The notes: generated from the letters alone by a model not told the origin. Shown: positions 1-9,513, counted from the first letter of the stretch. The stretch: 64,000 bases of DNA from CAYGZL01 sp964354345 (GCA_964354345.1 CAYGZL010000052.1:3333-67332), one strand, 5' to 3'. Numbers and translations: made by a program.

Positions 1-249
1 CTGCATCCCGTTGGCTTTACCGGTTAGAACATCCTTGAAATCTTTGGCATCCGCAGTCAGAGTCATCTTAGGATTTTCAGCCAAACCTGGAGCTACTTCA
101 CAAATCCCATCATGGATGTTGATAATCCAATCGCCGCCTTCGCTGCCAGTCAGGCGATATTGAATGACTGCATTCACCCCTACCGCCAGCTCTGGTCGGA
201 AAGCCTTCGGATGATTATTAATTAATTGTTCAACTGTGTACTCGGTCAT
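1..249 (-). CDS. SCP2 sterol-binding domain protein (3' end cut by window edge)
   Basis: The gene reads leftward from ATG at 247-249, preceded by a good AGGAG ribosome site, and runs off the window at base 1 after 83 codons. The translation begins MTEYTVEQLI and contains the SCP2 pattern: a hydrophobic strand (NAVIQYRLTG), a Gly-Gly-Asp-Trp turn, and near the visible end PKMTLTADAKDFKDVLTG, where a lipid-binding fold is normally described. SCP2 domains bind fatty acyl-CoA or sterol-like lipids in a hydrophobic tunnel. It sits directly downstream of the thiolase in the same orientation, so it is probably the distal gene of the beta-oxidation operon. The usual domain is about 100-110 residues, so only the last 20-30 are missing. 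Confidence 0.8.
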   Translation of the reverse strand, partial: MTEYTVEQLINNHPKAFRPELAVGVNAVIQYRLTGSEGGDWIINIHDGICEVAPGLAENPKMTLTADAKDFKDVLTGKANGMQ

Positions 250-329
250 TATTCGTATCTCCTTATTTTATGCTTATCCCAGACAGTTCGCGGTGGTATC
301 CACTGCGGATTACCGCCCAGGTTTGTAGT

Positions 330-1532
330 TCATTGCAGATTCTCAAATATTCCGGCCGCGCCCATCCCACCGCCAATGCACATCGTTACCATACCGAATT
401 GTACCTGGCGACGCTTCATTTCGTAAATAAGCTGCGTTGTCAGCTTAGCGCCGGTACAGCCCAGGGGATGACCAAGAGCGATCGCCCCACCATTCACATT
501 CGTCTGATCAGGATCTAAATCCAATTCACGTATCACTGCCAGGCCTTGTGCAGCAAAGGCTTCATTCAACTCGATTAACCCGATTTCAGACAAGGATAAG
601 CCAGCCAGCTTTAGCGCTTTTGGTACAGCCACGACTGGACCAATTCCCATCAATTCAGGAGGCACACCTCCTACTGCAAATGAGAGAAACCGTGCCAAAG
701 GCGTTAACCCCAGTGCTTCAGCCTTCCCACGTGCCATAATGATCACACCAGCCGCGCCATCGGACATCTGGGAAGTGTTACCAGCAGTAACTGTCCCGCC
801 TTCCTTAAAAGCTGGCTTCAATTTTGCCAATGCTTCCAGGCTGGTGTCAGAACGTGGACCTTCATCGCGTCTAAACAGGAAGGATTTTTTAACCGGCACG
901 CCGCTATTTTCTTCCCATTCAATCAATTCTACCTCCACCGGTACAATTTCTGGGTTAAAGCGACCTGTTTCGACGGCTACACTTCCCAGCCGGTGACTGC
1001 GTAAGGCGAAGGCATCCTGGTCAGCGCGATTGATACCATATTTTTGGGCGACATTTTCAGCGGTCAGGCCCATATTGGTAAAATATTCGGGGGTCTCGAC
1101 CGCCAGGGATGGTAGCGGAGAAAATTTCAAACCGGTCATCGGCACCATGCTCATTGACTCGGCGCCACCCGCGATCACCGTCGTAGCCTGTCCAGCCAGG
1201 ATCGCGTACGCTCCATGGACAATCGCTTGCAAGCCGGATGAACAGAAGCGGTTAATCGTTTCAGCCGGCACGCTGTGGGGCAGTCCGGCTCTTAGGGCTA
1301 CCATGCGGGCCATGTTCATCCCTTGTTCCCCTTCTGGAAAAGCGCAACCTAAAATTAAATCGTCCACCTCGACCGGAGCCAGGGCAGGGGCACGCCGTAG
1401 CAGATCTTTGATGACGATTGCAGCCAACTCATCCGGACGGGTGGTTGCCAGACTACCACGCCTGGCCTTCCCCACCGGTGTCCGTGCCGCTGCTACAATA
1501 ACTGGTTCACGCGAAGTATCGCTTGGATTCAT
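330..1532 (-). CDS. fadA: acetyl-CoA acyltransferase (thiolase, beta-oxidation type)
   Basis: Thiolase, about 400 aa, catalysing the last step of beta-oxidation: 3-ketoacyl-CoA plus CoA gives acetyl-CoA and a shortened acyl-CoA. The nucleophilic cysteine is in NRFCSSGLQA (about residue 97), the histidine in ALGHPLGCTGA, and the second cysteine in MCIGGGMGA near the C-terminus. The reading frame also allows an upstream TTG at 1547, but ATG at 1532 follows a GGGAGAG at proper distance and gives the family's normal N-terminus. It lies 23 bp after the hydratase/dehydrogenase gene, as in fadNAE or fadBA operons. Paralogues acting as acetoacetyl-CoA thiolases look alike, so chain-length preference is not known. 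Confidence 0.93.
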   Translation of the reverse strand: MNPSDTSREPVIVAAARTPVGKARRGSLATTRPDELAAIVIKDLLRRAPALAPVEVDDLILGCAFPEGEQGMNMARMVALRAGLPHSVPAETINRFCSSGLQAIVHGAYAILAGQATTVIAGGAESMSMVPMTGLKFSPLPSLAVETPEYFTNMGLTAENVAQKYGINRADQDAFALRSHRLGSVAVETGRFNPEIVPVEVELIEWEENSGVPVKKSFLFRRDEGPRSDTSLEALAKLKPAFKEGGTVTAGNTSQMSDGAAGVIIMARGKAEALGLTPLARFLSFAVGGVPPELMGIGPVVAVPKALKLAGLSLSEIGLIELNEAFAAQGLAVIRELDLDPDQTNVNGGAIALGHPLGCTGAKLTTQLIYEMKRRQVQFGMVTMCIGGGMGAAGIFENLQ

Positions 1533-1555
1533 AGCACTCTCTCCCAATTCTACTG

Positions 1556-3979
1556 CTAATTCCGGATGCGCTTACCCGTTTGCAACAAAGTCGCCATCCG
1601 TTCCTGGGTCTTCTCTTCACCACACAGTGAGAGAAAGGCTTCGCGCTCCAGATCCAGGATAAATTGCTCACTGACCCAGGTGGGACGACTCAATTCGCCA
1701 CCGGTCATGACATAGGCCAATTTACCGCCAATATGCGATTCATAGGGGGTGATATAGCCGCCCTCCTTCATCATATAAATCCCCACCCGTAGCGCAGCTA
1801 AAGCGTCGCGCCCTGCTGCATAGATTTTTTCTGGCACGGGCGGGTGGTAACCAGTTTGCGCCAGGTGCAAGACTTCCTTCTTGGCTTCACTAAGCAATAA
1901 ATCGCGGTTCATCACCACCCGATCCGCTGAGCTTAGTATTCCCATGTTCCGGGCTTCCTCGGCACTGGTGGATACTTTGGCAAGACCAATTTGCTCAAAA
2001 ATCCGCTGCAAGGAAGGGAGGGCTTCTGTGTTGGGCGTGCGCATGGAGGGATTTAACAACCGGCGCAGCATTTCTTTTGTGCCCCCACCCGCCGGGATAA
2101 CGCCAACACTAATTTCAACCAGGCCAGCATATAATTCGGCTGCGGTGACAATCCGCGCGGTATACATGATTACTTCCGCTCCACCACCCAGTGCCATGCC
2201 AGCCGGGGCTGCCACGACAGGCTTGGGGAAATAGCGCATGCGCATGTTGATCTCCTGCATCTTGCGCACGGCTGCTTCAAGCTGATCCCACATGCCCATC
2301 TTGGCTGCCAGAACTACCATGAATAAATTTGCTCCGGCGCTGAAGTTTTCCGCCTCATTACCGATTACCAGTCCATCAAAATCATGTACGACGAGATCCA
2401 GTCCTTCCTGGAGCATGGTGAAGATATCATCATCCAACGTGTTGGCTTTGGTATGGAATTCTACACAGGCAACACCATCCCCCAAATCCATTAACGAAGC
2501 CCCTGCGTTGTGTTTTACCAGCCGGCCGTTTGACTTCAGCTCTTTGAGCACAATGAGGGATGCCTGGCGCTGGATAGGTTCATAGTCTCGTCGCGCAGGA
2601 TTGTAAACGCCGACCTTGCGATCCCCTTCGATCTTGTAGAAGGTTCGATACCCATTGGATAGCATCACTTCCACCCACGGTGCCGGTGGAAAACCAGCCG
2701 CTTTCATCGCGATCACGGTCTCAGCGACTCCGAGTAAATCCCAAGTCTCAAACGGTCCGGCTTCATGACCAAATCCCCAGCGCATGGTGTTGTCGATAGG
2801 CAGAGGCGTGTCAGCGATTTCTGGAATCCGTTCCGAGGCATATGCCAGACTCTGATAAGTGAGGGCGCGAGCCAATTGCCCAGCGCGATCGTCTGCTGCC
2901 AGGAGAATTTTCAAACGTTCAGCCAGACCTTCGATCTCGCGGGTTTTCTTCAAGGAGTCAAAACTGACTTTTTGAGGACTTTCATACTCCAGGGTCTTCA
3001 GATTCAAAGGCCAGAATTCTTTCTTGCCATCTGGTTGAACCACCTCTTTGTAGAAACCCTGCCTGGTTTTATTCCCCAAACGATTCTGTTGAACCAGAGC
3101 ATGGATCAGGTGATTCACCCGCTCGGAGTGCAAATAACGCAAAGCATGTTCATCATGAGGGATTGCCGGCGCCAGGTTACGACCGACATGCTCCCATACA
3201 TCCACCCCAACTAAGTCGATCAGCCGAAAAGTTGCCGTCCGCGGCCGGCCCATCGCCTGACCGGTAATCGCATCCACTTCTTCGACTGTGTAACCATTTT
3301 CCAGGATGTAATCCAGGGCAAATGCTCCACCGCCAAACGCCAGACGATTCCCGATGAAATTAGGGGTGTCCTTGGCCGGGACAATCCCCTTACCCAGACG
3401 ATATTGCCCAAACCATCCAATCGCCTCGACTACCTCCGGGAGGGTATCGGTAGTTGGGATCATCTCCAGCAGCTTTAAGTACCGCGGAGGATTGAAAAAG
3501 TGCGTACCTAGAAAATGTTGGCGAAAACCTTCCGAACGACCTTCAGCAATCGAACCGACAGGGATGCCGGATGTGTTCGTACTCACGATCGTGTGCGGAC
3601 TGCGCAAAACTTCAATCCGCTCCATCAGCCGGCGCTTAATTTCCAGGTTTTCAACCACTACCTCTATCACCCAATCTGCGTTCGCCACTACTGCCAGATC
3701 ATCCTCCAGGTTGCCGATAGATACCAGAACGGCATGATCAGGAGTAAAAAAACTGGCCGGACGAGATTTTATTGCTCGATCAAGTCCCTCGCGTACAATG
3801 CGGTCCCGCACAGCAGGGTCGGTTAAGGTCAAACCTTTCTTTTCCTCATCAGCGGTCAATTTATTCGGTACGATATCCAGTAATGTAACCGGCACACCTG
3901 CATTGGCCAGGTGCGCAGCGATCGCTGCACCCATTGTTCCAGAGCCAATCACCACGGCTCGATGAATCTGGTATTTCAT
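1556..3979 (-). CDS. fadN: 3-hydroxyacyl-CoA dehydrogenase / enoyl-CoA hydratase (FadN type)
   Basis: Bifunctional beta-oxidation enzyme, 807 aa. The N-terminal half is an NAD-dependent 3-hydroxyacyl-CoA dehydrogenase: Rossmann motif GSGTMG at residues 12-17, catalytic His in GTHFFNPP and Glu in LLEMIP, followed by two C-terminal dehydrogenase domains. The last third is a crotonase-fold hydratase (GNEAENFSAGANL, then MALGGGAEV for the oxyanion hole). The order dehydrogenase-then-hydratase is that of Bacillus FadN, not E. coli FadB. The frame stays open to 4150, but ATG at 3979 has a perfect GAGGTGA ribosome site and starts right at the Rossmann strand; the upstream extension would overlap the neighbouring gene and is junk. 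It is followed closely by the thiolase. Confidence 0.93.
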   Translation of the reverse strand: MKYQIHRAVVIGSGTMGAAIAAHLANAGVPVTLLDIVPNKLTADEEKKGLTLTDPAVRDRIVREGLDRAIKSRPASFFTPDHAVLVSIGNLEDDLAVVANADWVIEVVVENLEIKRRLMERIEVLRSPHTIVSTNTSGIPVGSIAEGRSEGFRQHFLGTHFFNPPRYLKLLEMIPTTDTLPEVVEAIGWFGQYRLGKGIVPAKDTPNFIGNRLAFGGGAFALDYILENGYTVEEVDAITGQAMGRPRTATFRLIDLVGVDVWEHVGRNLAPAIPHDEHALRYLHSERVNHLIHALVQQNRLGNKTRQGFYKEVVQPDGKKEFWPLNLKTLEYESPQKVSFDSLKKTREIEGLAERLKILLAADDRAGQLARALTYQSLAYASERIPEIADTPLPIDNTMRWGFGHEAGPFETWDLLGVAETVIAMKAAGFPPAPWVEVMLSNGYRTFYKIEGDRKVGVYNPARRDYEPIQRQASLIVLKELKSNGRLVKHNAGASLMDLGDGVACVEFHTKANTLDDDIFTMLQEGLDLVVHDFDGLVIGNEAENFSAGANLFMVVLAAKMGMWDQLEAAVRKMQEINMRMRYFPKPVVAAPAGMALGGGAEVIMYTARIVTAAELYAGLVEISVGVIPAGGGTKEMLRRLLNPSMRTPNTEALPSLQRIFEQIGLAKVSTSAEEARNMGILSSADRVVMNRDLLLSEAKKEVLHLAQTGYHPPVPEKIYAAGRDALAALRVGIYMMKEGGYITPYESHIGGKLAYVMTGGELSRPTWVSEQFILDLEREAFLSLCGEEKTQERMATLLQTGKRIRN

Positions 3980-4025
3980 GTCACCTCCTCTACTTAGGTC
4001 CTTATGAGCTTGTTTGACCCACGAT

Positions 4026-5363
4026 CTACATGTCGGCTGGTCGATTTTGTTCCTTCTCTTGATCCACCTCGGAAATCCGAGATACCATGACCTTATCCAC
4101 GCGAAAACCATCCATGTCAACCACTTCGAAACGAAGCCCCTTCCACTCAAAGTGGTCTGTCACTGCTGGTATACGTCCCAAGCAAGTCATCATCAAACCA
4201 CCAACCGTTTGGAAGTTGCCCCGCTCCTCATTAGGCAGTTCATTCAGGTGAAATACCTCCTTAAACTCATCCACCAGGAGCTTACCATCTACCAACCACG
4301 ACCCATCTTCGCGTTGGACGATGCCCGGCGATGCCGGGCCACCAGACGGATTTAAATCACCGATGATGGACTTAAAAATATCCGAGACCGTTACCAGGCC
4401 CTGCAGTCCGCCATATTCATCCAGCACCATCGCTAAATGAGCGCCTGTCTCCCGAAATAAACCGAGTACTTTCAAAGCTGACATACTCTCTGGCACAAAC
4501 AGGGCAGGGCGTATATTGGTTTGAAAATCCAATGGCTGACCAGACAAACTGCGCATCAATAAATCCTTAGCCTCGACAAATCCAACCAAATTATCCAGGT
4601 TTCCGTGTGCGACGGGAAAACGGGCATGCAAACTACCTAGAATACGTCGTTTGTTCTCCTCCAGGGGTTCATCCAGGTCTAACCAGACGATATCCTTACG
4701 GGGTGTCATCAGCGTTTCAATCCGCCGATCTCCGAGGCGGAGAATCGCCTCCAGCATGTCTTGCTCTGCTTCAGCAAAGACACCAGCCCGAGTGCCCTGA
4801 TCTATCAATACCTTGATCTCTTCCTCCGTCACTGGCGGTTCAGTGGTTGGGCGAACGCCGATTATTTTCAGTACCAGGTTGGTGGATGCATTTAATATGC
4901 GAACTAAAGGCGTCGCTAACCGGGCCAGCATGCGCATTGGTCCGGCTACTGCTCGAGCAATGCGCTCAGGATTATTTAAAGCCAGACGTTTTGGTACCAG
5001 TTCACCGATAATCAAAGTAAGGTATGTAATCAATACCACCACCAGACCGACCGAGAGGCTATTACGATACGGAGCCAGATAAGGTACTTTACCTATACCG
5101 ACCGCCAAATGTTCAGCCAACGTAATTCCACCGAATGCGCCGACCAAGATTCCAACCAGTGTGATTCCAATTTGTACCGCGGATAAGAACTCACCTGGAG
5201 ATTGTGACAGGGTTAATGCGAGACGCGCCTTCTCATCACCGGAATCCGCCTGACGTTGCAAGCGCGCCCGGCGAGCTGAAACTACCGCAATCTCTGCCAT
5301 CGCCAGTGTGCCATTGATCAGAATCAAGGCCAGGATCAGGAAAATTTCAAATACCGGAGACAT
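4026..5363 (-). CDS. CNNM/CBS/CorC-domain membrane protein (hemolysin C family)
   Basis: A 445-aa protein with the domain order of the CNNM/CorC (older name HlyC/TlyC) family: an N-terminal DUF21 membrane domain of about 190 residues with four hydrophobic segments starting at the first residues (FEIFLILALILING), two CBS repeats (about 200-330, including ETLMTPRKDIVWLD and LAMVLDEYGGLQGLVT), and a C-terminal CorC/HlyC transporter-associated domain (about 345-430). Members are linked to magnesium or cobalt efflux; haemolysin activity is a historical label. It lies between the acyl-CoA dehydrogenases and the fadN-like gene on the same strand, with 46 and 75 bp gaps, so it may be co-transcribed although it has no evident role in beta-oxidation. 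Confidence 0.9.
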   Translation of the reverse strand: MSPVFEIFLILALILINGTLAMAEIAVVSARRARLQRQADSGDEKARLALTLSQSPGEFLSAVQIGITLVGILVGAFGGITLAEHLAVGIGKVPYLAPYRNSLSVGLVVVLITYLTLIIGELVPKRLALNNPERIARAVAGPMRMLARLATPLVRILNASTNLVLKIIGVRPTTEPPVTEEEIKVLIDQGTRAGVFAEAEQDMLEAILRLGDRRIETLMTPRKDIVWLDLDEPLEENKRRILGSLHARFPVAHGNLDNLVGFVEAKDLLMRSLSGQPLDFQTNIRPALFVPESMSALKVLGLFRETGAHLAMVLDEYGGLQGLVTVSDIFKSIIGDLNPSGGPASPGIVQREDGSWLVDGKLLVDEFKEVFHLNELPNEERGNFQTVGGLMMTCLGRIPAVTDHFEWKGLRFEVVDMDGFRVDKVMVSRISEVDQEKEQNRPADM

Positions 5364-5438
5364 CTTGGTTTGGTTTCAAGCGCCACCATTTGTGCTGAAG
5401 ATAACTGTTTGTGTAGTTTATTGGTTCTATTCAGGAGA

Positions 5439-6701
5439 TTAACGCAGTTCACGTCCGGAATATCCGAGAACCTGCCGGGCAACGATCAAGCGGTTGATTT
5501 GACCAGTACCCTCATAGATATCACTGATCTTGGCGTCACGGAACCATTTTTCCAACAGAATCTCACGAGAGTAACCCAGGGGTCCCATAATTTCTACCGC
5601 TCGCTGAGTGATCTTGTTGACCACATCACCAGCGCGTAGTTTTGCCATCGAGGCTTCCATTGAATTAGGCTTCCGGTTATCCGCCATCCAAACCGCTTTG
5701 ACGACTAACAACCAGGCAGAACGCAGCATCGTCTCCATGTCAATTACTTCCCGCTCAACTGCGGTCATCTTCTGGCGGGGTAGACCATAGCGAATGGTTA
5801 CGCCTTGCTGGGCCAGCATTTCCTTTAAACTTTCCAATGCTGCGCGCGCAACACCGATCGCCATTGCCGCCACCAACGGGCGGGTAGCATCGAATGTCGC
5901 CATCGCACCTTTGAAACCCTTACTGGTCGGTTCTTTGACCACCTCCACACTGCCTAAGATGTGATCGAATGGCACACGCACGTCCTGTAGGAAAATCGAG
6001 GCCGTGTCGCTGACGCGAATGCCCATTTTATTCTCCAGCTTCGCCACCGTCACCCCAGGTGTACCTGCCTCGATCACAAAAGCCCGCATTCCAGCCCGCC
6101 CGGCAGTCGGATCGATTGTCGCCCACACTACAACTAAACCCTCACTTTCACACAGGCTTTTATGACCAGCAGTGACAAAAATTTTCTCGCCGTTCAGTAC
6201 CCATTCATTGGTTTGGGTGTCCAATACAGCCGTGGTGCGGATTGCTGCAGTATCGGACCCGGCTTGACCCTCGGTCATCGCCATAGCGCCAAAGACGGGT
6301 TTTTCACCGCGAAAACGTGCCAGAAATTTTGCCTTTTGTTCGGGTGTTCCAGCAGCTTCGACTGCTGCTGCACCTAGACCACCCCCTGGTGTAACCAGAT
6401 ACATGCCTGTATCACCCCAGGATAGCATTTCCAACATATGCGCCAAAGATTGGTAACCAATACGCGGTCTTTCTTTTCCTTGCTCATCTACTTTCTTCCG
6501 GCTCTCGTCTGGCGCCAACGATCCTGCTCCCGTTGTCCGCATTGCCATATGCATGAAATTGATATAGTCCCAAGGGATCTCATGTTCGTGTTCGTCATAA
6601 TAACGCGAAACCGGGCGCATCATATTTTCGGCAACGGTTTGCAACGCATTGTTTGTCATCACAATCGGCTTCGGCAGCTCAAATTCAATCATCTTCTTCA
6701 C
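5439..6701 (-). CDS. acyl-CoA dehydrogenase (catalytically complete)
   Basis: Flavin-dependent acyl-CoA dehydrogenase, 420 aa, introducing the trans-2 double bond in acyl-CoA and passing electrons to electron-transfer flavoprotein. The acyl-CoA dehydrogenase signature is clear: AMTEGQAGSDTAAI in the middle domain, GEKIFVTAG, and the C-terminal EIMGPLGYSREILLEKWFRDAKI followed by IYEGTGQIN, which carries the usual catalytic Glu position. Its start is 3 bp after the end of the preceding dehydrogenase gene (6705-7814), so the two are translationally close and probably one transcript. N-terminus MKKMIEFELPKP is plausible; an ATG follows a GGAGTGA. Substrate chain length cannot be read from sequence. 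Confidence 0.92.
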   Translation of the reverse strand: MKKMIEFELPKPIVMTNNALQTVAENMMRPVSRYYDEHEHEIPWDYINFMHMAMRTTGAGSLAPDESRKKVDEQGKERPRIGYQSLAHMLEMLSWGDTGMYLVTPGGGLGAAAVEAAGTPEQKAKFLARFRGEKPVFGAMAMTEGQAGSDTAAIRTTAVLDTQTNEWVLNGEKIFVTAGHKSLCESEGLVVVWATIDPTAGRAGMRAFVIEAGTPGVTVAKLENKMGIRVSDTASIFLQDVRVPFDHILGSVEVVKEPTSKGFKGAMATFDATRPLVAAMAIGVARAALESLKEMLAQQGVTIRYGLPRQKMTAVEREVIDMETMLRSAWLLVVKAVWMADNRKPNSMEASMAKLRAGDVVNKITQRAVEIMGPLGYSREILLEKWFRDAKISDIYEGTGQINRLIVARQVLGYSGRELR

Positions 6702-6704
6702 TCC

Positions 6705-7814
6705 TCAAACAATGCATAGGCCATTCAACATGGCAAATCCACGTCCGTTACGCATCCACAGCTCAACCGGATGATCACGGATATAACCGTGTCCACCCAG
6801 GATTTGAACCGCCCGATCGGTAACCATCATGGCCATATCAGTGGCACCAGTAAGAGCCAAGTAAGCCCTTTGGCTGGCTTCCGGCTTACCAACATCGATC
6901 ATCCAGGCAGCTTCCCACACCAACAGGCGGATGGCCTCAATCTCAGTTGCCATTTCAGCAATCATGAAGGCGATCGCTTGCTTTTGAGCAACTTTCACCC
7001 CAAAAACATCGCGTTCCTTGGCATAATCACGCGCATATTCCAACGCCGCACGCGATAAACCAACTGCCATCGCTGCTAACGCGACGCGCTGCGCATCCAG
7101 TATCGGCTCAAATGCCTGTGGATTACCACCCAAACCTTGGGATCCTCCCAACCGGTTCACCTGAGGTAGATGAAGATCCTTTAAGGTAACTGCATAAAGC
7201 GGTAGAGCATGGATGCCAAGAGTTTTCTGACGTTCACCGATTTGTAAACCGGCTGTTCCCTTTGGAACGATGAACCCCTGCGTCCGATCTGCCAGGCGGG
7301 CATAGACAATCATCGCCTGTGCATCAGCAGCATACGGCACATAGCTTTTCTTACCATTGAGAACATATTCATCTCCTGCTTCTATCGCGATAGTTTTCAT
7401 ATCTGTCGGATCGAAGTCAAATGACGGTTCCAAGAGAGCGGCAGTATAGGGTTGCCATTCGGCTTCGATCACGGGTGGGAGATAAGTTTGCTTCTGCTCT
7501 TCATTCCCCGCTAACAATATAGGCGTGACGTAAAGGTTAGGGGTCAGAACAGCCAAAGCGGCTGCCAGGTCTCCCCAGGCTAACTCCTCAGCTGCCAGAA
7601 CACCCGTAACCGCCGAACGTTCTCCAAATCCCCCATAAGCTTCAGGGACAGAGGCCTGAACATATCCCAATTCCCAACCCTTTTCAATCAGGTTGAATGG
7701 AATTACTTCCTCCTCGTCAGCATCATGGGCTTTGGGGCGCAAATCACTCGCTGCATAACGGTTGAGAGTATCAATTAGCATCTTTTGTTCATCGGTGGGT
7801 TCGAATGAATACAT
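6705..7814 (-). CDS. acyl-CoA dehydrogenase-like protein, C-terminal catalytic motif absent
   Basis: A 369-aa acyl-CoA dehydrogenase homologue, first gene of the leftward beta-oxidation cluster. It has the N-terminal helical domain (PTDEQKMLIDTL), the middle beta domain and the C-terminal helical bundle with ILGGHGYIRDHPVELWMRNGR. Normal members continue with an EGT motif that supplies the catalytic Glu; here the chain ends AMLNGLCIV and the EGT motif is missing. The middle-domain AMTE-like motif is also weak (ALLEPSFDFDP). The adjacent dehydrogenase is complete. By analogy with the heteromeric FadE pairs of actinobacterial steroid degradation, this could be a non-catalytic partner subunit; that is inference. 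A short intergenic region precedes it, shared with the divergent transporter gene. Confidence 0.88.
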   Translation of the reverse strand: MYSFEPTDEQKMLIDTLNRYAASDLRPKAHDADEEEVIPFNLIEKGWELGYVQASVPEAYGGFGERSAVTGVLAAEELAWGDLAAALAVLTPNLYVTPILLAGNEEQKQTYLPPVIEAEWQPYTAALLEPSFDFDPTDMKTIAIEAGDEYVLNGKKSYVPYAADAQAMIVYARLADRTQGFIVPKGTAGLQIGERQKTLGIHALPLYAVTLKDLHLPQVNRLGGSQGLGGNPQAFEPILDAQRVALAAMAVGLSRAALEYARDYAKERDVFGVKVAQKQAIAFMIAEMATEIEAIRLLVWEAAWMIDVGKPEASQRAYLALTGATDMAMMVTDRAVQILGGHGYIRDHPVELWMRNGRGFAMLNGLCIV

Positions 7815-7913
7815 GGTTCCCTCTTCCTAAATTTAACGGACAACTTCCAGCAGTTGTCAAGCATTTGACACAATGCAATTAAATTATAACAGAGCAATGC
7901 TATACTTCAGCCG

Positions 7914-9275
7914 TTGAATTCATCATCTCAGCATACTCCAATACCTTTGCGAAAGATCATCCAAACCTGGTGGCCTTTGGCTGCAAGTTGGCTGCTTATG
8001 GGTGCAGAGCTACCTGCTCTTAGCGCGATCGTAGCGCGTCTGACCGACCCAGAGATTCATCTGGCAGCCTACGGTGGTGTGGTTTTTCCTTTGGCGATGA
8101 TCATTGAATCCCCCATAATCATGCTCTTATCGGCCTCGACAGCATTGAGCAAAGATTGGGATTCCTATCTCAGGCTGCGTCGGTTTATGATGAGTGCAAG
8201 TGCAATCCTGACTATTTTTCATCTCGTGATTGTCTTAACCCCCCTGTACGATTTCATCGTGGTTCAATTGCTTGGCGTGCCTGGAGAAATTATTGAGCCG
8301 GCTCGCATCGGTTTATTGATCATGACACCCTGGACCTGGTCAATCGCTTACCGGCGCTTCCATCAGGGAGTTCTGATTCGTTTTGGCCATCCACGAGCTG
8401 TCGGTCTGGGTACAATCATTCGTCTCAGCGCTAACCTTCTAATTCTAATGATTGGCTTCCTGTTGGGAACCCTGCCGGGGATAGTTGTGGCTACGAGTGC
8501 GGTTGCTTGCGGCGTGGTCAGCGAAGCAATCTTTGTGGGTCTGGCAGTGCGCCCGGTTTTAAAATTGGAAGTTCGTCTGGCGCCTGTTTTAACAAATCCA
8601 TTGACGCGCCAGGATTTCGTACAATTTTACATTCCCCTGGCGCTTACTTCTCTTATTAATTTGCTGGTGAATCCACTTGGAAGCGCAGCCTTGAGCCGGA
8701 TGCCAGAGGCTCTGACCTCCCTGGCAGTCTGGCCCGTGGTTTCCGGGTTGATTTTTCTGTTACGCAGCATGGGAATCGCATATAACGAAGTGGTTGTGGC
8801 TTTACTCGACCAGCCAGGTTCATCTACCAACTTGCGCCGTTTCACAATACTATTGATGATTGTAACCACCTTTCTACTGCTCCTGGTGGCTGCGACGCCG
8901 GTTTCAAAATTTTGGTTCGAACAGATCTCTGCTTTGCCCCCTCACCTGGCTGAGTTAGCTCGCCGGGGCATCTGGTTGGCCATACCCCTCCCAGCACTTA
9001 CTGCGCTGCAGAGCTGGTATCAAGGCGCAATTTTACACAGTCGCCAAACCCGAGGAATCACCGAATCAATCGTAATTTACCTGGCTACCAGCGTTATCGT
9101 CCTGGGGGCTGGTGTTTTATATAACCAGGTTCTTGGGTTGTATATTGGCTTGACCGCTCTCACCTTCAGTATTCTCACCCAAACGACCTGGTTGTGGCTG
9201 CGTAGCCTCCAAGCCATTCGCCAGGTTGAGTCGCGCGACCAACGCCAGTCCTCTCCCGAAACTATCTATCCATGA
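7914..9275 (+). CDS. MATE-like multispanning membrane transporter
   Basis: A 453-aa very hydrophobic protein with about twelve predicted membrane segments in two similar halves, the layout of the MOP superfamily (MATE exporters and polysaccharide flippases). The N-terminal helix WWPLAASWLLMGAELPALSAIVAR and the mid-protein segment FHQGVLIRFGHPRAVGLG resemble MATE-type helices, but I do not recognise a specific subfamily and the assignment is tentative. The start is a TTG at 7914 without a convincing ribosome site; the frame has no ATG before residue 29. The gene is divergent from the acyl-CoA dehydrogenase gene and its 3' end overlaps the start of a decayed LysE-type gene by 4 bp (ATGA), suggesting that both once formed an operon. 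Confidence 0.6.
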   Translation: MNSSSQHTPIPLRKIIQTWWPLAASWLLMGAELPALSAIVARLTDPEIHLAAYGGVVFPLAMIIESPIIMLLSASTALSKDWDSYLRLRRFMMSASAILTIFHLVIVLTPLYDFIVVQLLGVPGEIIEPARIGLLIMTPWTWSIAYRRFHQGVLIRFGHPRAVGLGTIIRLSANLLILMIGFLLGTLPGIVVATSAVACGVVSEAIFVGLAVRPVLKLEVRLAPVLTNPLTRQDFVQFYIPLALTSLINLLVNPLGSAALSRMPEALTSLAVWPVVSGLIFLLRSMGIAYNEVVVALLDQPGSSTNLRRFTILLMIVTTFLLLLVAATPVSKFWFEQISALPPHLAELARRGIWLAIPLPALTALQSWYQGAILHSRQTRGITESIVIYLATSVIVLGAGVLYNQVLGLYIGLTALTFSILTQTTWLWLRSLQAIRQVESRDQRQSSPETIYP

Positions 9276-9467
9276 ACATTGTCTCGGTTTTCGCCTGGCT
9301 GCTCCAAGACTTCGCCCTCGGTCTGACAGCCGAGGTGTCTCCCGGCTCTTTTCAGACTTATCTGATCAGTCAAAGCCTGGCAGGTGGATGGGTTGTTTAT
9401 TGGGGGGATTCTCGGTTTTGTGGGGCTTTTTCACCAGGCGCGCCGCTTGGGCCCTAAAATGTTATAA
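9272..9467 (+). pseudogene. LysE-family translocator remnant with internal deletion
   Basis: ATG at 9272 overlaps the preceding stop. The first 40 codons read as an ideal LysE/RhtB N-terminus: a hydrophobic helix, then FALGLTAEVSPGSFQTYLIS and SLAGGW. Normally this is followed by about 160 more residues. Here the frame becomes meaningless after about 9390, while another frame (9393-9467) gives LFIGGILGFVGLFHQARRLG and stops, which looks like the last membrane helix and tail of the same family. The simplest reading is a deletion of the central 150 or so codons with a frame change. Amino-acid exporters of this family need about 200 residues, so the remnant should be non-functional. Confidence 0.65.
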
Positions 9468-9513
9468 TTTTTAAATCTATTTCACTTGTACAATTACCTC
9501 AAAAGGAGCGTTT

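Noticed and set aside
3980..4150. N-terminal extension of the fadN frame to 4150.
   Set aside because: It overlaps the 3' end of the CNNM gene, and ATG at 3979 has a perfect ribosome site at the Rossmann strand.
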